DNA of 64,000 bases from Antitrichia curtipendula (taxonomy: Eukaryota > Streptophyta > Bryopsida > Hypnales > Leucodontaceae). The notes under the pieces are model-generated. The model made no database searches. It was not told the DNA's origin and worked only from the letters and a program-made list of their open reading frames with translations. Location of the stretch: assembly GCA_951230915.1 (NCBI GenBank), contig OX579637.1, forward strand, positions 27,156,001 through 27,220,000. Reading direction: 5' to 3'. Made by a program: the position numbers and the translations under genes. Shown here in pieces: positions 11,931 through 24,584 of this stretch; the stretch's first letter is position 1; each line of letters opens with the position of its first letter.

Positions 11931-13073
11931 CACAGGGCCACATTATTAAGTGATGATAATCAAGGCCGTATAATATGGGACTATGAGAATTGCATACCAA
12001 GGACTAAAACTCCACAAAATGCATGAAAGAAAGCTACAAGGCCTTAAGCACCTTTAATTATGGCAAAAAAAGGACCTAAATAGATGCCATACATCTGTCA
12101 AAGTATCTATGTCCGTGCACAAAGTGTGTGGGAGCAAAAGTATTTGATAGAGGCACTATTGAAAAGCATCTTTAAAGCAAAAATAGGATTATACTTTCAT
12201 AGTCTATATCCTTGTAAGAACATCCAAACACCCATCTTTTAATTGCAATACAAGTGCGCGCATGTTAATGATAAGCCTCAATCTTCATATGAATAATTTT
12301 GTGACTTTTTGTAGGGCCTCTAGAGACTCTATAAATGTGACTTGTATGACATTGCTGAGAACATTTGTAAGAAAGAAACAAACTTCAATACGTAACATAT
12401 GTAAGCATTTTATCTACATCCTTGAGATAATATATGCACAACTATGTTCTTTGTTGTTGAGCTTCAAATTCTAAGTTGGATATTTAAGTATTGTTCAATT
12501 GGCATTCTAAGCAATGAACAAATATTTTCTAATGATAAAGTGTAAGTGGTTCACATCTTAACTAAAATTGATACAAACTGTAAAAATTAGAGTTTTGAGA
12601 TGGTTTTGGATGATTTCAGCCAATCTAGGCAAAAACTCTAGACTTCCAAATCCAAGTTGAGAAATTCAAATTTTTTGTTAACTTAAGTTGTAGAGCACTA
12701 TAATAAAAATAAAAATATTTATAATGGAATATTTTTAGCAAAAATTATGGATGGATGAAGTTTTGTCTCTAATTCATCCTTCAAGACTTCATCCACATTT
12801 TCTTCTAGTCTATAAGTCTAAATTAATTTTTACTTTCAAGATTGGATTCAAAATCTCACCTAAATTTTAAGGTTCCTTTCTAATTTGAATTGGATGAATT
12901 TTTTATATTTTTTATCCAAAACTAACACTCTTAACTATCTAATTTCATTGTATTCTATCTTCCTTGATTTTTATTTATTTTTAAAATTGTGATATATTAT
13001 TGAAAACTTCTAAAAATTACCTAAGTGATTCTGAATTCAAATTTGGATTTTAGTAATTTCTTAGAAGTGTGCC
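11931..13073. other. AT-rich DNA without recognised gene
   Basis: No conserved ORF, RNA gene or element ends were recognised. Confidence 0.5.
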
Positions 13074-14011
13074 TTAGCTCCTAAAGGTCAGAGATTCATG
13101 TTTTCACCAAAAACATTCCAAAATTGCCATTTCTAATACAAATACCAAATTTTTAAGAAAAACATTTTTGGACACACGCAATTGTAGAATCTTGTAGTTC
13201 AATTGTTTGAAAATATGTAGAATTTTTTTTAGAATTTTCCACCCCATAGATTGCAAGATATAAGCATTTAAATTGACAAAATCCCTTTTTTTGGCCTTGT
13301 GAAAAACTGGGCAGTTGCACTCACAAGGTCACATTGGTATGAAAAAATGTCCAAAATGGTGGTTATTCTTTGGATTTGTTCTTCAAAGCAAGTTGGCTAC
13401 ATGCTCATTTTTTTCAGATCATTTGGAATTGTACAACATATAGTAAAAGAGTAACAAGTAGAAAGAAGTAGAGAATGATTTAAAACACTAAATTGTTAAG
13501 AATTTAATTATGGAATTGATAAATGCCAATTCCAATTGTTGTAATATTGTAGTAAACAACCTACATCCTATGCTTCTTTTTTTTTTCAAAAAGAAAAATA
13601 CTAAAAATTGAGTTAAGTAAAGGATTTCAAAGTTTATTTTATAGTAGAAAATCCATAACTACCCGCAAACTAGAACACCTCATAATTTTCATCTCATAAA
13701 TCAGAATGGAATAATTCAAAGCTTTACACGTATATAGAAATCTAGAAAATCAATTTTAAATTTTTTATTCTTTTTAAAAGTGATTTCTCAAAAAAAAATT
13801 GAGCTGCTCGTCAACTATTGAAAATGACATATCATCCAATAATTTTTTAACCATATAGTCAAAAGTTTTGAAATTTGTTGGGACTTAAAGCTACTCTTTG
13901 GGCACATGTTATGTGAAATTTTCAAAGAAAAAAATAAATTTTCCGTTTGTAATGAGCTACCCAAAATCGCTATGTTGCCAAAAAAACGCCGCTTGATCCT
14001 TTAGGGGTTAA
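13074..14011 (+). mobile_element. TTAA-bounded element, copy B
   Basis: Left end TTAGCTCCTAAAGGTCAGAG is diverged (first bases TTAG); right end GATCCTTTAGGGGTTAA is well kept. Inside the left end is CCAAAAACATTCCAAAATTG, shared with the other copies. The right 130 bp matches copy J (63476) in reverse, for example GCTACCCAAAATCGC against GCATTTTTGGGCAGC. Non-coding, 938 bp including both tetranucleotides. Confidence 0.72.
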
Positions 14012-15958
14012 ACCTTTAATTTCCTATATAACTATGGTTTCTATGAAAAGAGAATTAACAAAATGCCAAATTCAAATACATGCCTCAGAATCCATTTCTA
14101 CCACATCTCCATTCTCCAACATTCAAATTGTAATTGTAATTGTATCATGAAGCTTGTATTAATCCATTTTTATTGCATTTTTTATGTCTTTGTATATACA
14201 ACTTAAATGGTGACTTTTATAACAAGTTGTATAAATTCTATCTATGATCTTATTTTCTCTTTCAATCTCTTTCTTTCTACCTCCCTTTTTTGATTTCTCT
14301 AAATTATTTTCTGTATTTTATCTTTTTTCCTATATTTTTTGGAATACTGTAGAATTGCAATCTTTGACTTCTATTACTATTAATCAATTTCTAATTATTC
14401 TACAAATCAAACAATTGTAATGACATAAGCCTCATAAGTGCTAACTAAATATATACTTAAGACTTTAAAATTCCATTTGGTCAACTATGCGTGTTATAAT
14501 TAATAATTTTTATTTATTAATACATAGTCAAACCTCTATAAGGGGGCTAAATTAGTCTTTTAAGTATGCCCAAAGCTTCAAGTGGCAACTTGGAACCTAT
14601 ACTTCTACTTCAAACTCTTAGTTTCTCAATACAAATTGAACTCCTCACTTATTCTTGTTCCATGTCCACTTAGGTATGGATTTTTTTCACATTCCTTTTT
14701 CTCCTCCTCAGATTAGAGATTTTCTAAGCTTCAAGTGTTTTTTCTGAACTCCACAACCTTCAATCTATTAGAGAAGATCTTGTAGAAGATTGAGGTGTCA
14801 AACAAGGTATCATTGATAGTTTAGTACACATCTTTTCAAAACTGCAACATCCCAAAAGTGTACTGCCTACCAGTTGTAGGAATCAACACAATAATTTGCC
14901 ATGTATGTGAAGGCAGATGGAGTAATATCAAGACTCCAAAAAGCATGGAATACTTGCCACAAGTCTTCCCAACCCATCCACCTAGGGGTGTTGTTTATAG
15001 CCCATTTATTCTTCCTTGCAAAATTAAAAATCTTCTTCGCTACTATATGCAGAACTTTGTCCCACACAAACAGGGTGTCTTCTTTGACCACAACTTCTAA
15101 TCACTCATAACATTCTCTCAGCATGTGCAACTTTTCTTTCATCTTTATGAATTAATTAAAATATTCTCTCGTACCGTTCAAGTTTTATTACATCTCCACA
15201 AATCGTTTTGACTACCATGTGCACAACTCTCTCATTTAGAGAACTTAAAAGACTTTGAAAGACTAACTTGCAAAGACTTTGTACAACTTTGATTGGCTTT
15301 AAAATGCTATTAAAGCCTTTAGAAGACTTTCAAAAGCTTGTTGCATTTGCTAAGAGGTCTCCCAACAAATTCAATTTCTTATAAATCAAAGGTTGCCTAA
15401 ATGGGATCAAAGTCATTGATCACTATGCACTTCTAGGGAAGCTTGTATTTTAGTTTGGAATGCCAAAGAATATATTGTTGACAATTTTGTCTACATTTCA
15501 TCAAAGTTAAAGGATCATGGAATTGAGCTCCATCCCAATATGGAAACCTGCTTTATACTTTTCCATATAAATGAAAGTTGATGTGTTGATTTTGAAAATG
15601 TTAGAAGCCTATTGTATCCCACATTTTTTTTTATGTTAGCTAGAGACATTCATGTTTTACAAAACATCAAGATGTGAGAGGATGAATGGCCTAAAAAGGC
15701 AAATTTTTGTAAATGTTGACATCAATAGACATCAAAAGACATCAACAGAATATTGTAAAACAAATTGATGCTATCATTGATGATGATGTTTTATTTGACA
15801 TATACCTCCACTAATATACCTTTGCTATGACTTCAAGCTAATTTGTAGTGCTTTCTAGGTGCAACTTTCTATTCTACAATGGTTATCAAATACTCTTCCA
15901 AAAAAGATGTTGGAGTAATCCCTGGATTTCAGGGAGCAAAATCTCCTCCAAATGTTGC
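14012..15958. other. AT-rich DNA without recognised gene
   Basis: Only short ORFs without motif; low-complexity T/A runs. Nothing supported. Confidence 0.5.
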
Positions 15959-16874
15959 TTAACCCATAAAGTTCCAAGGCCTTTTTCCATCCAAAACCAT
16001 TCAAAACTGCCATTTCTTTTGCAGAAAACAAAAAACTTAAATTTCTTTTTTGCATATCTAACCACATGATCTTGCTCTAAACTAGTATAAAAATGTGATG
16101 GAAGATGTTTCCAAAACTTTAATTGCATAGATTGCAAGATATTTGTAGATAATGCAAAGAAAAAAAATTTATTTGCACCTTATTTGACTAGATTTTTTTA
16201 TTTTAAATCTTCTTAGATTAAAGTGCTTGCAATAATCATTTTGAATTTCTAATTTTCTATATTGAAGAATTGAGTTGAGAGTTTACAAATTTTTGTAAGA
16301 AAAAGAACACTTCATTTTGAATCATTAAAAAATTGTTAAATAGAAATTGGTTATAGATTGAAGAAAAAGCTAAATGTTAATAGCTCTTAGATAGAATTGA
16401 AACACACTAATCTCAACATTATCATAACAAAAGATCTTAACCTTGTAAATCTTTTTTTCTTAAAAAATTGTAAAAATTGAATTTTGAAATGAATCTTACA
16501 AGCTATTTTTTCAAGAAGATGCTCTAAGTACCTAAAAACCAAGATTGTCCATAATCTTCACATCACTAGTCCAAGTGGAATAAATTAAGGCTTTCCATGT
16601 AGAAAAAAATACAATCTAGGAGAAACAAATTTTTTAAATATCTTATTTTAAATATTTGTATTTTTCCTTTCTGCCTGCTAGACTAAAATTGGGCTTATTG
16701 TGCCATAACTTTTGCTTTAGGGCACCGATTGAAAAAGAATTATATTCCTAGAAAGCTGATTTATTTTTCTATCTTTTCAAAAAGTTTCAAAAAATTATGA
16801 CAAATGTTGAGACTGTATGAGCTTGTCTAAAATTCATTTTGCCCTGAAAAGAACAATGGAACATTAGGGATTAA
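15959..16874 (+). mobile_element. TTAA-bounded element, copy C
   Basis: Left end TTAACCCATAAAGTTCCAAG, right end ACATTAGGGATTAA. The interior runs parallel to copies D and E: CATTCAAAACTGCCATTTCT, CTAAACTAGTATAAAAATGTG and a central TTGCAAGATAT. 916 bp, non-coding, more diverged than D/E and so probably older. Confidence 0.72.
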
Positions 16875-17316
16875 TAATGTCATAAGGGTGATCACATTGC
16901 AAACTTTCACAAGGACTTATAATTGGACAACAAATGTGGAGTATTGTACACCAAATTGGAATCCAATTTTATTTTAGCAAATATCGCACACTCTGGTAGC
17001 ATTTGCATATTGCGTGTTTATAACATTATATAAGGTAGTCTGCTCTTAAAGCAACCATTTAAAAGTTTTTTGCCTTTTGGGGGAAGCTAAACTCCTTGAA
17101 AGAATTTTCAATAAATTTTTATAGGAAGAAAAATGGAATTGACATCTAACCCAAGTCGTTTCACATTTTTTGAACCTTTGCGGAATTAGCTACTAATTTT
17201 TGAAGTTGAAATGTAGTGGTCACTAACACCAACCACCTCTTGAAATGTACACTGTTGGTACATTGAAGAAAACAAAATGTACCTGTGCGCCATGATCGCT
17301 TTTCGAATAGACTACC

Positions 17317-18241
17317 TTAACCCCTAAAAGGCCATTTTTCTGCCAAAAAACATTCAAAACTGCCATTTTTATAGCAAAGAGTAAAAAAAATCGAAAATTG
17401 TTTTTTTCTCGCATCTAAACATAGGATCTTATACCTAACTAGTATAACAATGTGTGAAAAAAAATTTCAAAGCTTTTGACTTTACAAATTGCAAGATGTT
17501 TGCGTTTAAAGTGAAAAAAATAAATTTTTCAGCACATTGTGGGACTAGATTTTTTGACTTTGAACATTTTTAACTTTAAATTTTTGCACTACAAAATTTT
17601 GAGCTTTAAATATTTATAGTGTATAATTGAGTTGAGAGTCTAGCCAAAAAAACTCAAATAAAAGAAACTTAATTTTCATTACTAAAAGAATTGTTAAGTA
17701 GAAGTAGGTATAAGATAGAAGGAAAATCTAAAATATTAATATCGTTTATATGGAATTAAAATGCACTAATCTCAATGGTGAGATTGTTCTAGCAAAAAAA
17801 CTAAACCATGTGGAACTTGTTTTTTGAAAAATTAGAAAAATTGCATTCAGAAATGAATCCTACAAGTTATTTTTTTCAAGAAGATGCTCTAAGTGCCCAA
17901 AAAATTAGATTGTCCATAACTTTCTCATAACAAATCCAAATGGAATGGATGAAAGCTTTCCAAATAGACAAAAATATAATTTACGGGAAAAAAAATTTCA
18001 AAATTTTTTCAAAATTTTAAAATTTTTTTTTTTGTAGCCCCTTCTTCCCTATTTTGAGCTTATTTGGGCATAACTTTTGTTCCCGGGCAATGATTGAAAA
18101 AGAAATTATATTCCCACAAAGCTAATTAGTTTTTCAATCTTCAAAAAAAGTTTCAAAAAATCAAGACAAAAACTCAGCCCGTAGGTCCCTACCCGAAATC
18201 CCAAATGTCCGCTGAATCGACAACGGTCCTTTAGGAGTTAA
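17317..18241 (+). mobile_element. TTAA-bounded element, copy D
   Basis: Left end TTAACCCCTAAAAGGCCATT, right end CGGTCCTTTAGGAGTTAA, 925 bp. It is near-identical over most of its length to copy E (19771-20691), including TTCTGCCAAAAAACA, CTTATACCTAACTAGTAT and the right-hand block CCAAATGTCCGC. No coding sequence. Confidence 0.8.
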
Positions 18242-18419
18242 CCAGGCGACTGGCTTCCCCATGCTGGAAAGGTATTATGCCTCCCTAGATATCTTAGGGA
18301 GACTTTGAGCTAAATCAAGGATTTGGGTTGGTTGAGGAGTCATATAAAACAATTTTGTTTGCTTTTAGGGACCCCTGCTACAACTAGTTTGCCACTTTGC
18401 CTTGTGCCATTGCCACAAC

Positions 18420-18650
18420 CAAAATAAAAGTAAAAACAACTTTCTAATTTTTAAATTTAGAAAAAATTCAAAATTGAATACTTCAAAGTTGAATATATTG
18501 AATATATGCAAGTTGGAACGCCACAAAACAAAGCCCATGCACCCCTCCTCTCATACAACTTTTTAATGATACAAAGAATGCGACACGGGGGTGCACAGTC
18601 TAGGAGATCTCACCATAACAAATAAACAAAACAAACAAACAAAACAAACG
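18420..18650 (-). repeat. Right arm of the 7-kb-spaced inverted repeat
   Basis: Read on the minus strand this gives GTTTGTTTGTTTTGTTTATT, then GAGAGGAGGGGTGCATGGGC, TTTGTTTTGTGGCGTT, and AGAAAGTTGTTTTTACTTTT. This is the same order as the arm at 11597-11815. The interval of about 6.6 kb between the arms contains copies B, C and D of the TTAA family. Confidence 0.62.
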
Positions 18651-18820
18651 GCCTCACTTAAGGTAATGGAATGTATGGATGTTCTGTTTGGCACTCCCTA
18701 AAAATGCATCAAGTCCATCCTAGGATGCTCCCAAGAATCAACTATTTTCATAGATTTTGGGTGAAATCTACCAATTTGCCAGCCATCAATGTTTAGATTC
18801 AAGGCCTGCATGTTTCCAAT

Positions 18821-18903
18821 TCATAAACCCAAATTTCATAAACCCAAATTCATAAACCCAAATTTCTTGCCCGTGCTTCCCAATTCATAAACCCAAATTC
18901 CGT
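18821..18903 (+). repeat. CATAAACCCAAATT short repeat, four copies
   Basis: Four copies of TCATAAACCCAAATT occur within about 80 bp, 200-280 bp upstream of the ATG of the inositol-phosphate-synthase pseudogene. The AAACCC core resembles a telo-box word, but any regulatory role is speculative. Confidence 0.75.
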
Positions 18904-19770
18904 CCGCCGCATCTGAATTTGACTGTCGGTCCAAAGCCAGAATCCTGTTTCTTTTCTCTCTCTCTCTCTCCAAATTTAGGTTAAAATCCCCTTCTCCCCA
19001 TAGCACTTTTGCATTTCGTAGTCTCCAAATTGAGAATTTTAAGCTTGTTTTCCTTCTTCCTTTTTCCTCTTTTCTTTGTTTTGTTTTGTTTCTGTGAAAA
19101 TGTTGGTCCACAGCTTTTGCGTTGACAGCCCTTATGTGGAGTACACGGAAGGAGCGATAATGCGAATGTATGAGTACCAGACGACAGAGTTCGAGCACGA
19201 GCAGAAGCGCAATGGACAATTCGAGTGGGTTGCCAGGCCCAAGGCGGTGCCATACCAATTTTGCACGCAGCACAAGGTGCCCACACTCGGGTATGTAAGG
19301 ATGATGTGGAAGATGTTGTGGCAATGTTGAAATTTAGTGCTGGTGATGATTTTTATGATTTCAATGTTTAGTTGGCGTGATGTTCTTACCGGGTTTTTTG
19401 TGATTGCAGAGTGATGCTAGTATGGTGGGGTGAGTTGGGAACAGCGGGTCTACTCTTCAGCTGGGATACTTGCGAACAAAGAATGAGTACTCATTGATTA
19501 GGCTTTGATTGTTCGGTTCTGGCTTTCTGGCTTAATTGCGGGTCCATTGGTTAATTAACCCTTCAAGGTTGAAGGATTCCAGATTTGACAATGGCCAGTT
19601 TAATTGTTTATCTTTTTTAAAAATTAATTCAGATGAGGTTATATTTCATGTCCCCAGAATGAATGAACTGAAGAGCATTACACGTATTGGTAAAAAAATA
19701 AACCAAATTGAACAAATTTTTCTTCCTACACTACTAGAGGCTAGAATTGGACATCTTAGTTTTTCAGGGG

Positions 19771-20691
19771 TTAACCCCTAAAGGACCAAGGCCATTTTTC
19801 TGCCAAAAAACACTAAAAATTGCCATTTTTATAGCAAAGAGTAAAAAAAATTGAAAATTGTTTTTTTTTCCACATCTAACCATAGGATCTTATACCTAAC
19901 TAGTATGACAATGTGTGGAAAAAATTTCAGAATTTTTGACCACATAGATTGCAAGATATCTGCGTTTAAAGTGAAAAAAATAAGTTTTTCAGTACATTGT
20001 GGGACTAGATTTCTTGACTTTGAACATTTTTAACTTTAAATTTTTGCACTACAGAGTTTTGAGCTTTAAATCTTTATAGTGTATAATTGAATTGAGAGTC
20101 TAGCAAAAAAAACTCAAACAAAAAAAACTTAATTTTTATTACTAAAAAATTGTTAAGTAGAAGTAGGTACGAGATAGAAGGAAAATCAAAATTATTAATA
20201 TCTTTTATATTTTTAATTAAAATGCACTATTTTCAATGGTGAGATTGTTCTAGCAAAAAACTAAACCATGTAAAACTTTTTTTTTTGAAAAATAATTTAA
20301 AAAATGAATCCTACAAGTTATTTTTTTCAAGAAGATGCTCTAAGTGCCCGAAAACTAAGATTGTCCATAACTTTCTCATAACAAATCCAAATGGAATGAA
20401 TCAAAGCTTTTTAGATAGACAAAAATATAATCTATGGGAAAAAAAATTCAATTTAAAAAAAATAAATTTTGCAAAATTTTTTTTGCTGCCCCCTCTCTCC
20501 TGTTTTGAGCTTATTTGGGCATAACTTTTGTTTCCGGGCACCGATTGAAAAAAACATATATTCCCACAAAGCTTATCAGTTTTTCTATCTTCAAAAAAAG
20601 TTTCAAAAAATCAGGACAAAATTTCAGCCCGCAGGTACCTGCCCAAAATCCCAAATGTCCGCCAAATCGACAATGGTCTTTTAGGGGTTAA
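19771..20691 (+). mobile_element. TTAA-bounded element, copy E, inside the MIPS pseudogene intron
   Basis: Left end TTAACCCCTAAAGGACCAAG, right end TGGTCTTTTAGGGGTTAA, 921 bp. It lies between pseudo-exons 2 and 3 and is the closest relative of copy D. Non-coding. The TTAA tetranucleotides mark where similarity to copy D stops on both sides. Confidence 0.82.
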
Positions 20692-21940
20692 GAACAATTA
20701 GAAATATTTTATTGCTATTTGGTGCCCGGATTCTATGTGTTCACTATCATAGGAGCCTTTGGAAAATTTGGTTTTGTAGAAGATAGTCTGTCTGTTACTT
20801 TAAGCATTTCAACCAATCTGTAGGAGTGGGGTTTTATTAGGAAAGCACACAATTGAAGTCACTAGATGGATCACTTTGGGTAGAGGATGAGGACCAAAAA
20901 GTCCATTCCTCACTTGGACCTTTCCAAAAGAGTCAATTCTCCACCAAATTTAGAACTAATTATATATTCTAAAAGCTGAGGATATGGGAAGAAATGTATT
21001 AAAACTGGAAGTGAAAATAATTGCCCTACCATCCATTAATGTTTGCCAAAGACAATTTTGCACTTATAATTCATAAGGAGTTTCTCATGTTTTGCCAACA
21101 TCAATGACATTGTTTTGCCTCTAAGTTGCTCTTTAGAAATTGAAAGTGCTTCAAATCAAGCGAGCACCTTGTAGATCGATAATGGATTGGTTTTAAATTG
21201 GTGGAACATTGGTGGTGGATTTATAACAATATTTGGAGCCTTTTAACTATGATTTTCATTTATTATTTCTAAATTTTTTTTACTATTACTTCTCTTTGTT
21301 TGATATGCCTCATAATTTAACACCTTTTGTCTCTCTTTTACAGCTTTTAGAGTATACATTTAGTTGTAAAATTTGGTGAAGTATTGACTATGTGAGGAAG
21401 CATCTCAATGAGGAATGGATCTTTTTGTCCCCGACTCTATGACAGGAGCCAAACTCTCTTGAGATCATATTGTTTTCTCACTGAATTTGTTGGATGGTTT
21501 TATCATGCAATCACTGGGAAGTTGTAGACGATAGTGGATATTCCGAATTTCCATTCAAAATGGCCATAGACATTGTTAGCCACAAAGACATTGTTAGCCA
21601 AGTCTTGCTTACACTCAACTTCCTGATTGCAGGCTAACAGAGTGTGTTCAAAGAGATGAGTTCTGTTTGTAATAGGGGTCTGTCAATATGAGACGGGGTC
21701 AGGTCATGAACAATTTGGTGTGCCCTATCTTGGGTGACAAAAAATATGTGTACTTTGAGTCTTGTTAAACATATGGCTTTTTGACACAGAGATGGTCAAC
21801 TACTTGGGAACTACATGGACCAAATCTGCAAATTCTTGTTATTCTGTGATGGATTTTGTAATGGGTTTTCCGTGAGCTTGACTGGTTTTGAACTTGTTGG
21901 TGTGTTGTTTTGAGCTTTCTGTGGTTTTTTGTGTGAAACA
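20692..21940. other. Remainder of the long MIPS-pseudogene intron
   Basis: No element ends or coding motif recognised. The block at 21545-21710 is duplicated at 22645-22800 (entered separately). Confidence 0.45.
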
Positions 21941-22800
21941 GGGGTATTTCATGGGTGACAAAGGATGGAGTGCAGCATGCCAATTACTTTGGATCTCTTA
22001 CCCAGGCATCCACCTGCTGTGTGGACTCCTTCCGTGGGGAGAAAATCCACGTGCCTTTCAAGAGCATTCTGCCCATGGTAAGACCTTACAAAATTGACGC
22101 CCTTACAGCTTTACTGAGGCTGTACCCACATAGACCAACTCTAACAAATTGTGGTAACATTAGAGTAAATCTTGTGGTTACCTTACAGCAAACCCTATTT
22201 CAAATTTGTGATTGGAACTTCCAAGAGGTTTGCCAATGCGTTTTTATTGCATTATTTTGTTGGTGCATTCCTATTTTTTTTCCAGAACAAGGTCAGCATA
22301 CCCATTTTGGATGAGTGTAAGGATAATTGTATTCTTATTTTTTGCGTTTAGAGGATTTTCTTTCCTTGATTTAGTGCCTGTTGTGTGTGTTGTTGCAAGG
22401 GCAGGTGGACCTCAATGGGCTGGGACATCTCCAAGATAAACTTGGCGGACGCCATGGACCGAGCTCGTGTGTTGGACATGAATCTGCAGAAGCAGCTACC
22501 CTCTCTCTCATGTAGGACATGCCGGCATCTACGACCAAACTCTCTTGGTATCAAATTGGTCCTTGCTCGATTTGTGATTCTTTATGTTATGATTTGTGGT
22601 GGGAGCTTTTAGACCGCTATTGAAGGGACAATAGACAACTCCATTCCGTTTAATGATCAGTGGCCATTGATCATTTAGCCAAGTCATGCTTACACCCAGT
22701 GGTTTCTGATTGAGGGTCGGCTGAGTGTATTGGAGTATTGGACGAGGTGAGTTGCTGTTGGTATCAGGGGTCGGTCAATAGGAGAGGTAAATTCCTAGTC
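21545..22800 (+). repeat. Pair of imperfect direct repeats (about 160 bp each)
   Basis: Copies at about 21545-21710 and 22645-22800. Shared words are AGCCAAGTCTTGCTTACACT / AGCCAAGTCATGCTTACACC, CCTGATTGCAGGCT / TCTGATTGAGGGTC and AGGGGTCTGTCAATA / AGGGGTCGGTCAATA. They flank pseudo-exons 3 and 4. Confidence 0.6.
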
Positions 22801-24584
22801 AGATTAGTGCCGTGTCTGTCCAAAGTCATTTTTTTTTGTAATTTTTATTGTAATTGGATTGTTTCAGACAGTATATTTTAGACAACGTCATAATGAGAGT
22901 CTTCACTGCAATTCATGCAGAGGTTTCCTATTTGGTCTCAAGGATCATACGAAGGTTTGACTTTCATGTGGAGGCTTCCTAGTGAATTATGGAAAAGATT
23001 TTCCTCATGGTGAACGCATTGGCCAAATAATGGGCGATGCTGGAGAACATCATGCATGCTTGCATACGACTGACAACAACATGATGCTGGAATACAAGTA
23101 GATGGCAAATTTTCACTGTGGAACTTGATGAAAGAAAGGAACAGAAATCCTATTCAGGTTTACAATATCTGTTCCATCCATCATTTCCTTGCCTTTGTGA
23201 ACTAGCTTTTGATCTGCTAAGGAGAGTACTGTCGAGGTTTTTGTTTCAAGGAGAATGCAGGTCATGATAGTAGCTGCAGTCGTGATAGTACCAGATAGTG
23301 AATGTTGGTGGTGAGGTGTTAATCATTCCCGGAGGGTATGTATAGTGAGCTTGTAAGTCTGAAATTATCCAATCAGGATTTCATATCAAATATTTCCTTA
23401 CAATTTGTGAATTCTATGAGGTAGTTTTTGAACCTATGAATATGATGATGACGTTTGCATTCATCCTCGTGTTCTCTGTTTTCTTGCCTAATTTGTTGCG
23501 AACTAACGTGGCCAAGAAAATAATTAGTGAAAGTGAAGTCTATATTTTTGCCAAAACACAAATCATTATATAACAATGTACAGGGGTCCCTAACGACATT
23601 GCTGAAGATCCGAGAACATAGCTCCCTAAAAGCATTGTTGATGATCCAAGAATATAGCTCAAGTGTGCATGTACCTAATGTGTCAATGTACCTGCAAAAC
23701 TTCACTTAAAAAAACCTGGATGAAAATCATCCAGTTTGCATTGTGGTTCGTAGGACCCCAAAGCGTTGTTGAAGATCCAAGATTATAGCTCAAAGCAATG
23801 TATGCCCCCCCAAATGTGCATGTACCTAATATGACGATATACCTGCAAAACTTCACCAAAATATACCCGGATGAAAATCATCCATTTTGCATTGTGAACC
23901 ATTGTCATTCATAGGACCCCAATCGGTCAATTGTTACAGAATGACTCTGAGGAAGCATCAATTTTAGGGTTACGATCTGTTAGGATTGCCTGCACTCGCA
24001 GCTCACTCAGTTTTGAGTTGTTTTGTTGATACATCGTGCATCATACTTAGGTACATGCACATCTGGGGGGCATCTTCAAAACGATCACTACAGGCCGACA
24101 GAAAAGAAATTCGGGGTCCACCTTCTTCAGTGCAGAAACGCAGATAAAAAGTAGAGCCGCAAGTCTCGGATGCAGTACAAACCAAAATGCAAGGTTATTG
24201 GCTGGTGAGACTTACTTTTCATTTTGTCTTTGTGCAACTGCTTCTCAATCCATAACTATACTTTTAGATTTCAAAAAGCATATCTGCATGCAAGTAGCTG
24301 CGGAAACGAGTTCCACAGTTTCCATTGGCTCTTGAAGTGGACTTTCTTACTGTGCACAACAAAAGTACTCTAGCATGTGCTGCCAAGTCACAGCCAAATC
24401 ACGGCATTGACCCGAAAAGCTTGCTTCCGTCCCTGAAATATTGATGCCACAATGGAGTACAGTTTTAGTAAAGCTTCTGCTGTAGAGTGTTTCTGAGCAT
24501 CTGCTGCTCTGCCCAGAGAAAATGGCACAAAAAGGAGATGGTGATTATTACGACTTTGTCTGTTGCAGCAAGCCCATGATCTAA
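22801..24584. other. Non-coding stretch between MIPS pseudogene and F-box locus
   Basis: Holds a tandem duplication at 23583-23900 (separate entry). No gene was recognised on either strand. Confidence 0.45.
23583..23900 (+). repeat. Imperfect tandem duplication, about 150-bp unit
   Basis: CATTGTTGATGATCCAAGAATA, TGTGCATGTACCTAATGTG and ACCTGCAAAACTTCAC in the first copy match CGTTGTTGAAGATCCAAGAT, TGTGCATGTACCTAATATG and ACCTGCAAAACTTCACC in the second. Both copies end near GATGAAAATCATCCA and TTTGCATTGTG. Confidence 0.7.

Larger units (their letters stand above)
19100..22547 (+). pseudogene. MIPS: Truncated myo-inositol-1-phosphate synthase pseudogene
   Basis: Four exon-like blocks in family order: 19100..19290, 19410..~19484, 21942..22077 and 22405..22547. 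Block 1 opens with ATG and reads VHSFCVDSPYVEYTE, then YEYQTTEFEHE, as in plant MIPS N-termini. Block 2 has VMLV and then the NAD-binding Gly-rich motif, but with shifts: the GNSGSTL and AGILANKE readings lie in different frames. Block 3 has an extra T after GGG, then [20 protein letters not shown]. Block 4 has [20 protein letters not shown] and LQKQL, then shifts before GIYD. Only the first quarter to third of the enzyme is present and the catalytic C-terminal half was not found. The living enzyme converts glucose-6-phosphate to inositol-3-phosphate in the cytosol with NAD. Intron positions are retained, so this is a DNA-level duplicate, not a retrocopy. Exon 1 alone could still be translated. 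Confidence 0.85.

Noticed and set aside
18836..19324. Long minus-strand ORF (162 codons) over the MIPS pseudogene start
   Set aside because: It is the antisense of MIPS exon 1 and its leader, which carry clear family motifs on the plus strand.
22385..22612. Reading MIPS exon 4 as part of a functional gene
   Set aside because: The frame shifts after LQKQL and runs into unrelated codons; no downstream exons of the enzyme were found.
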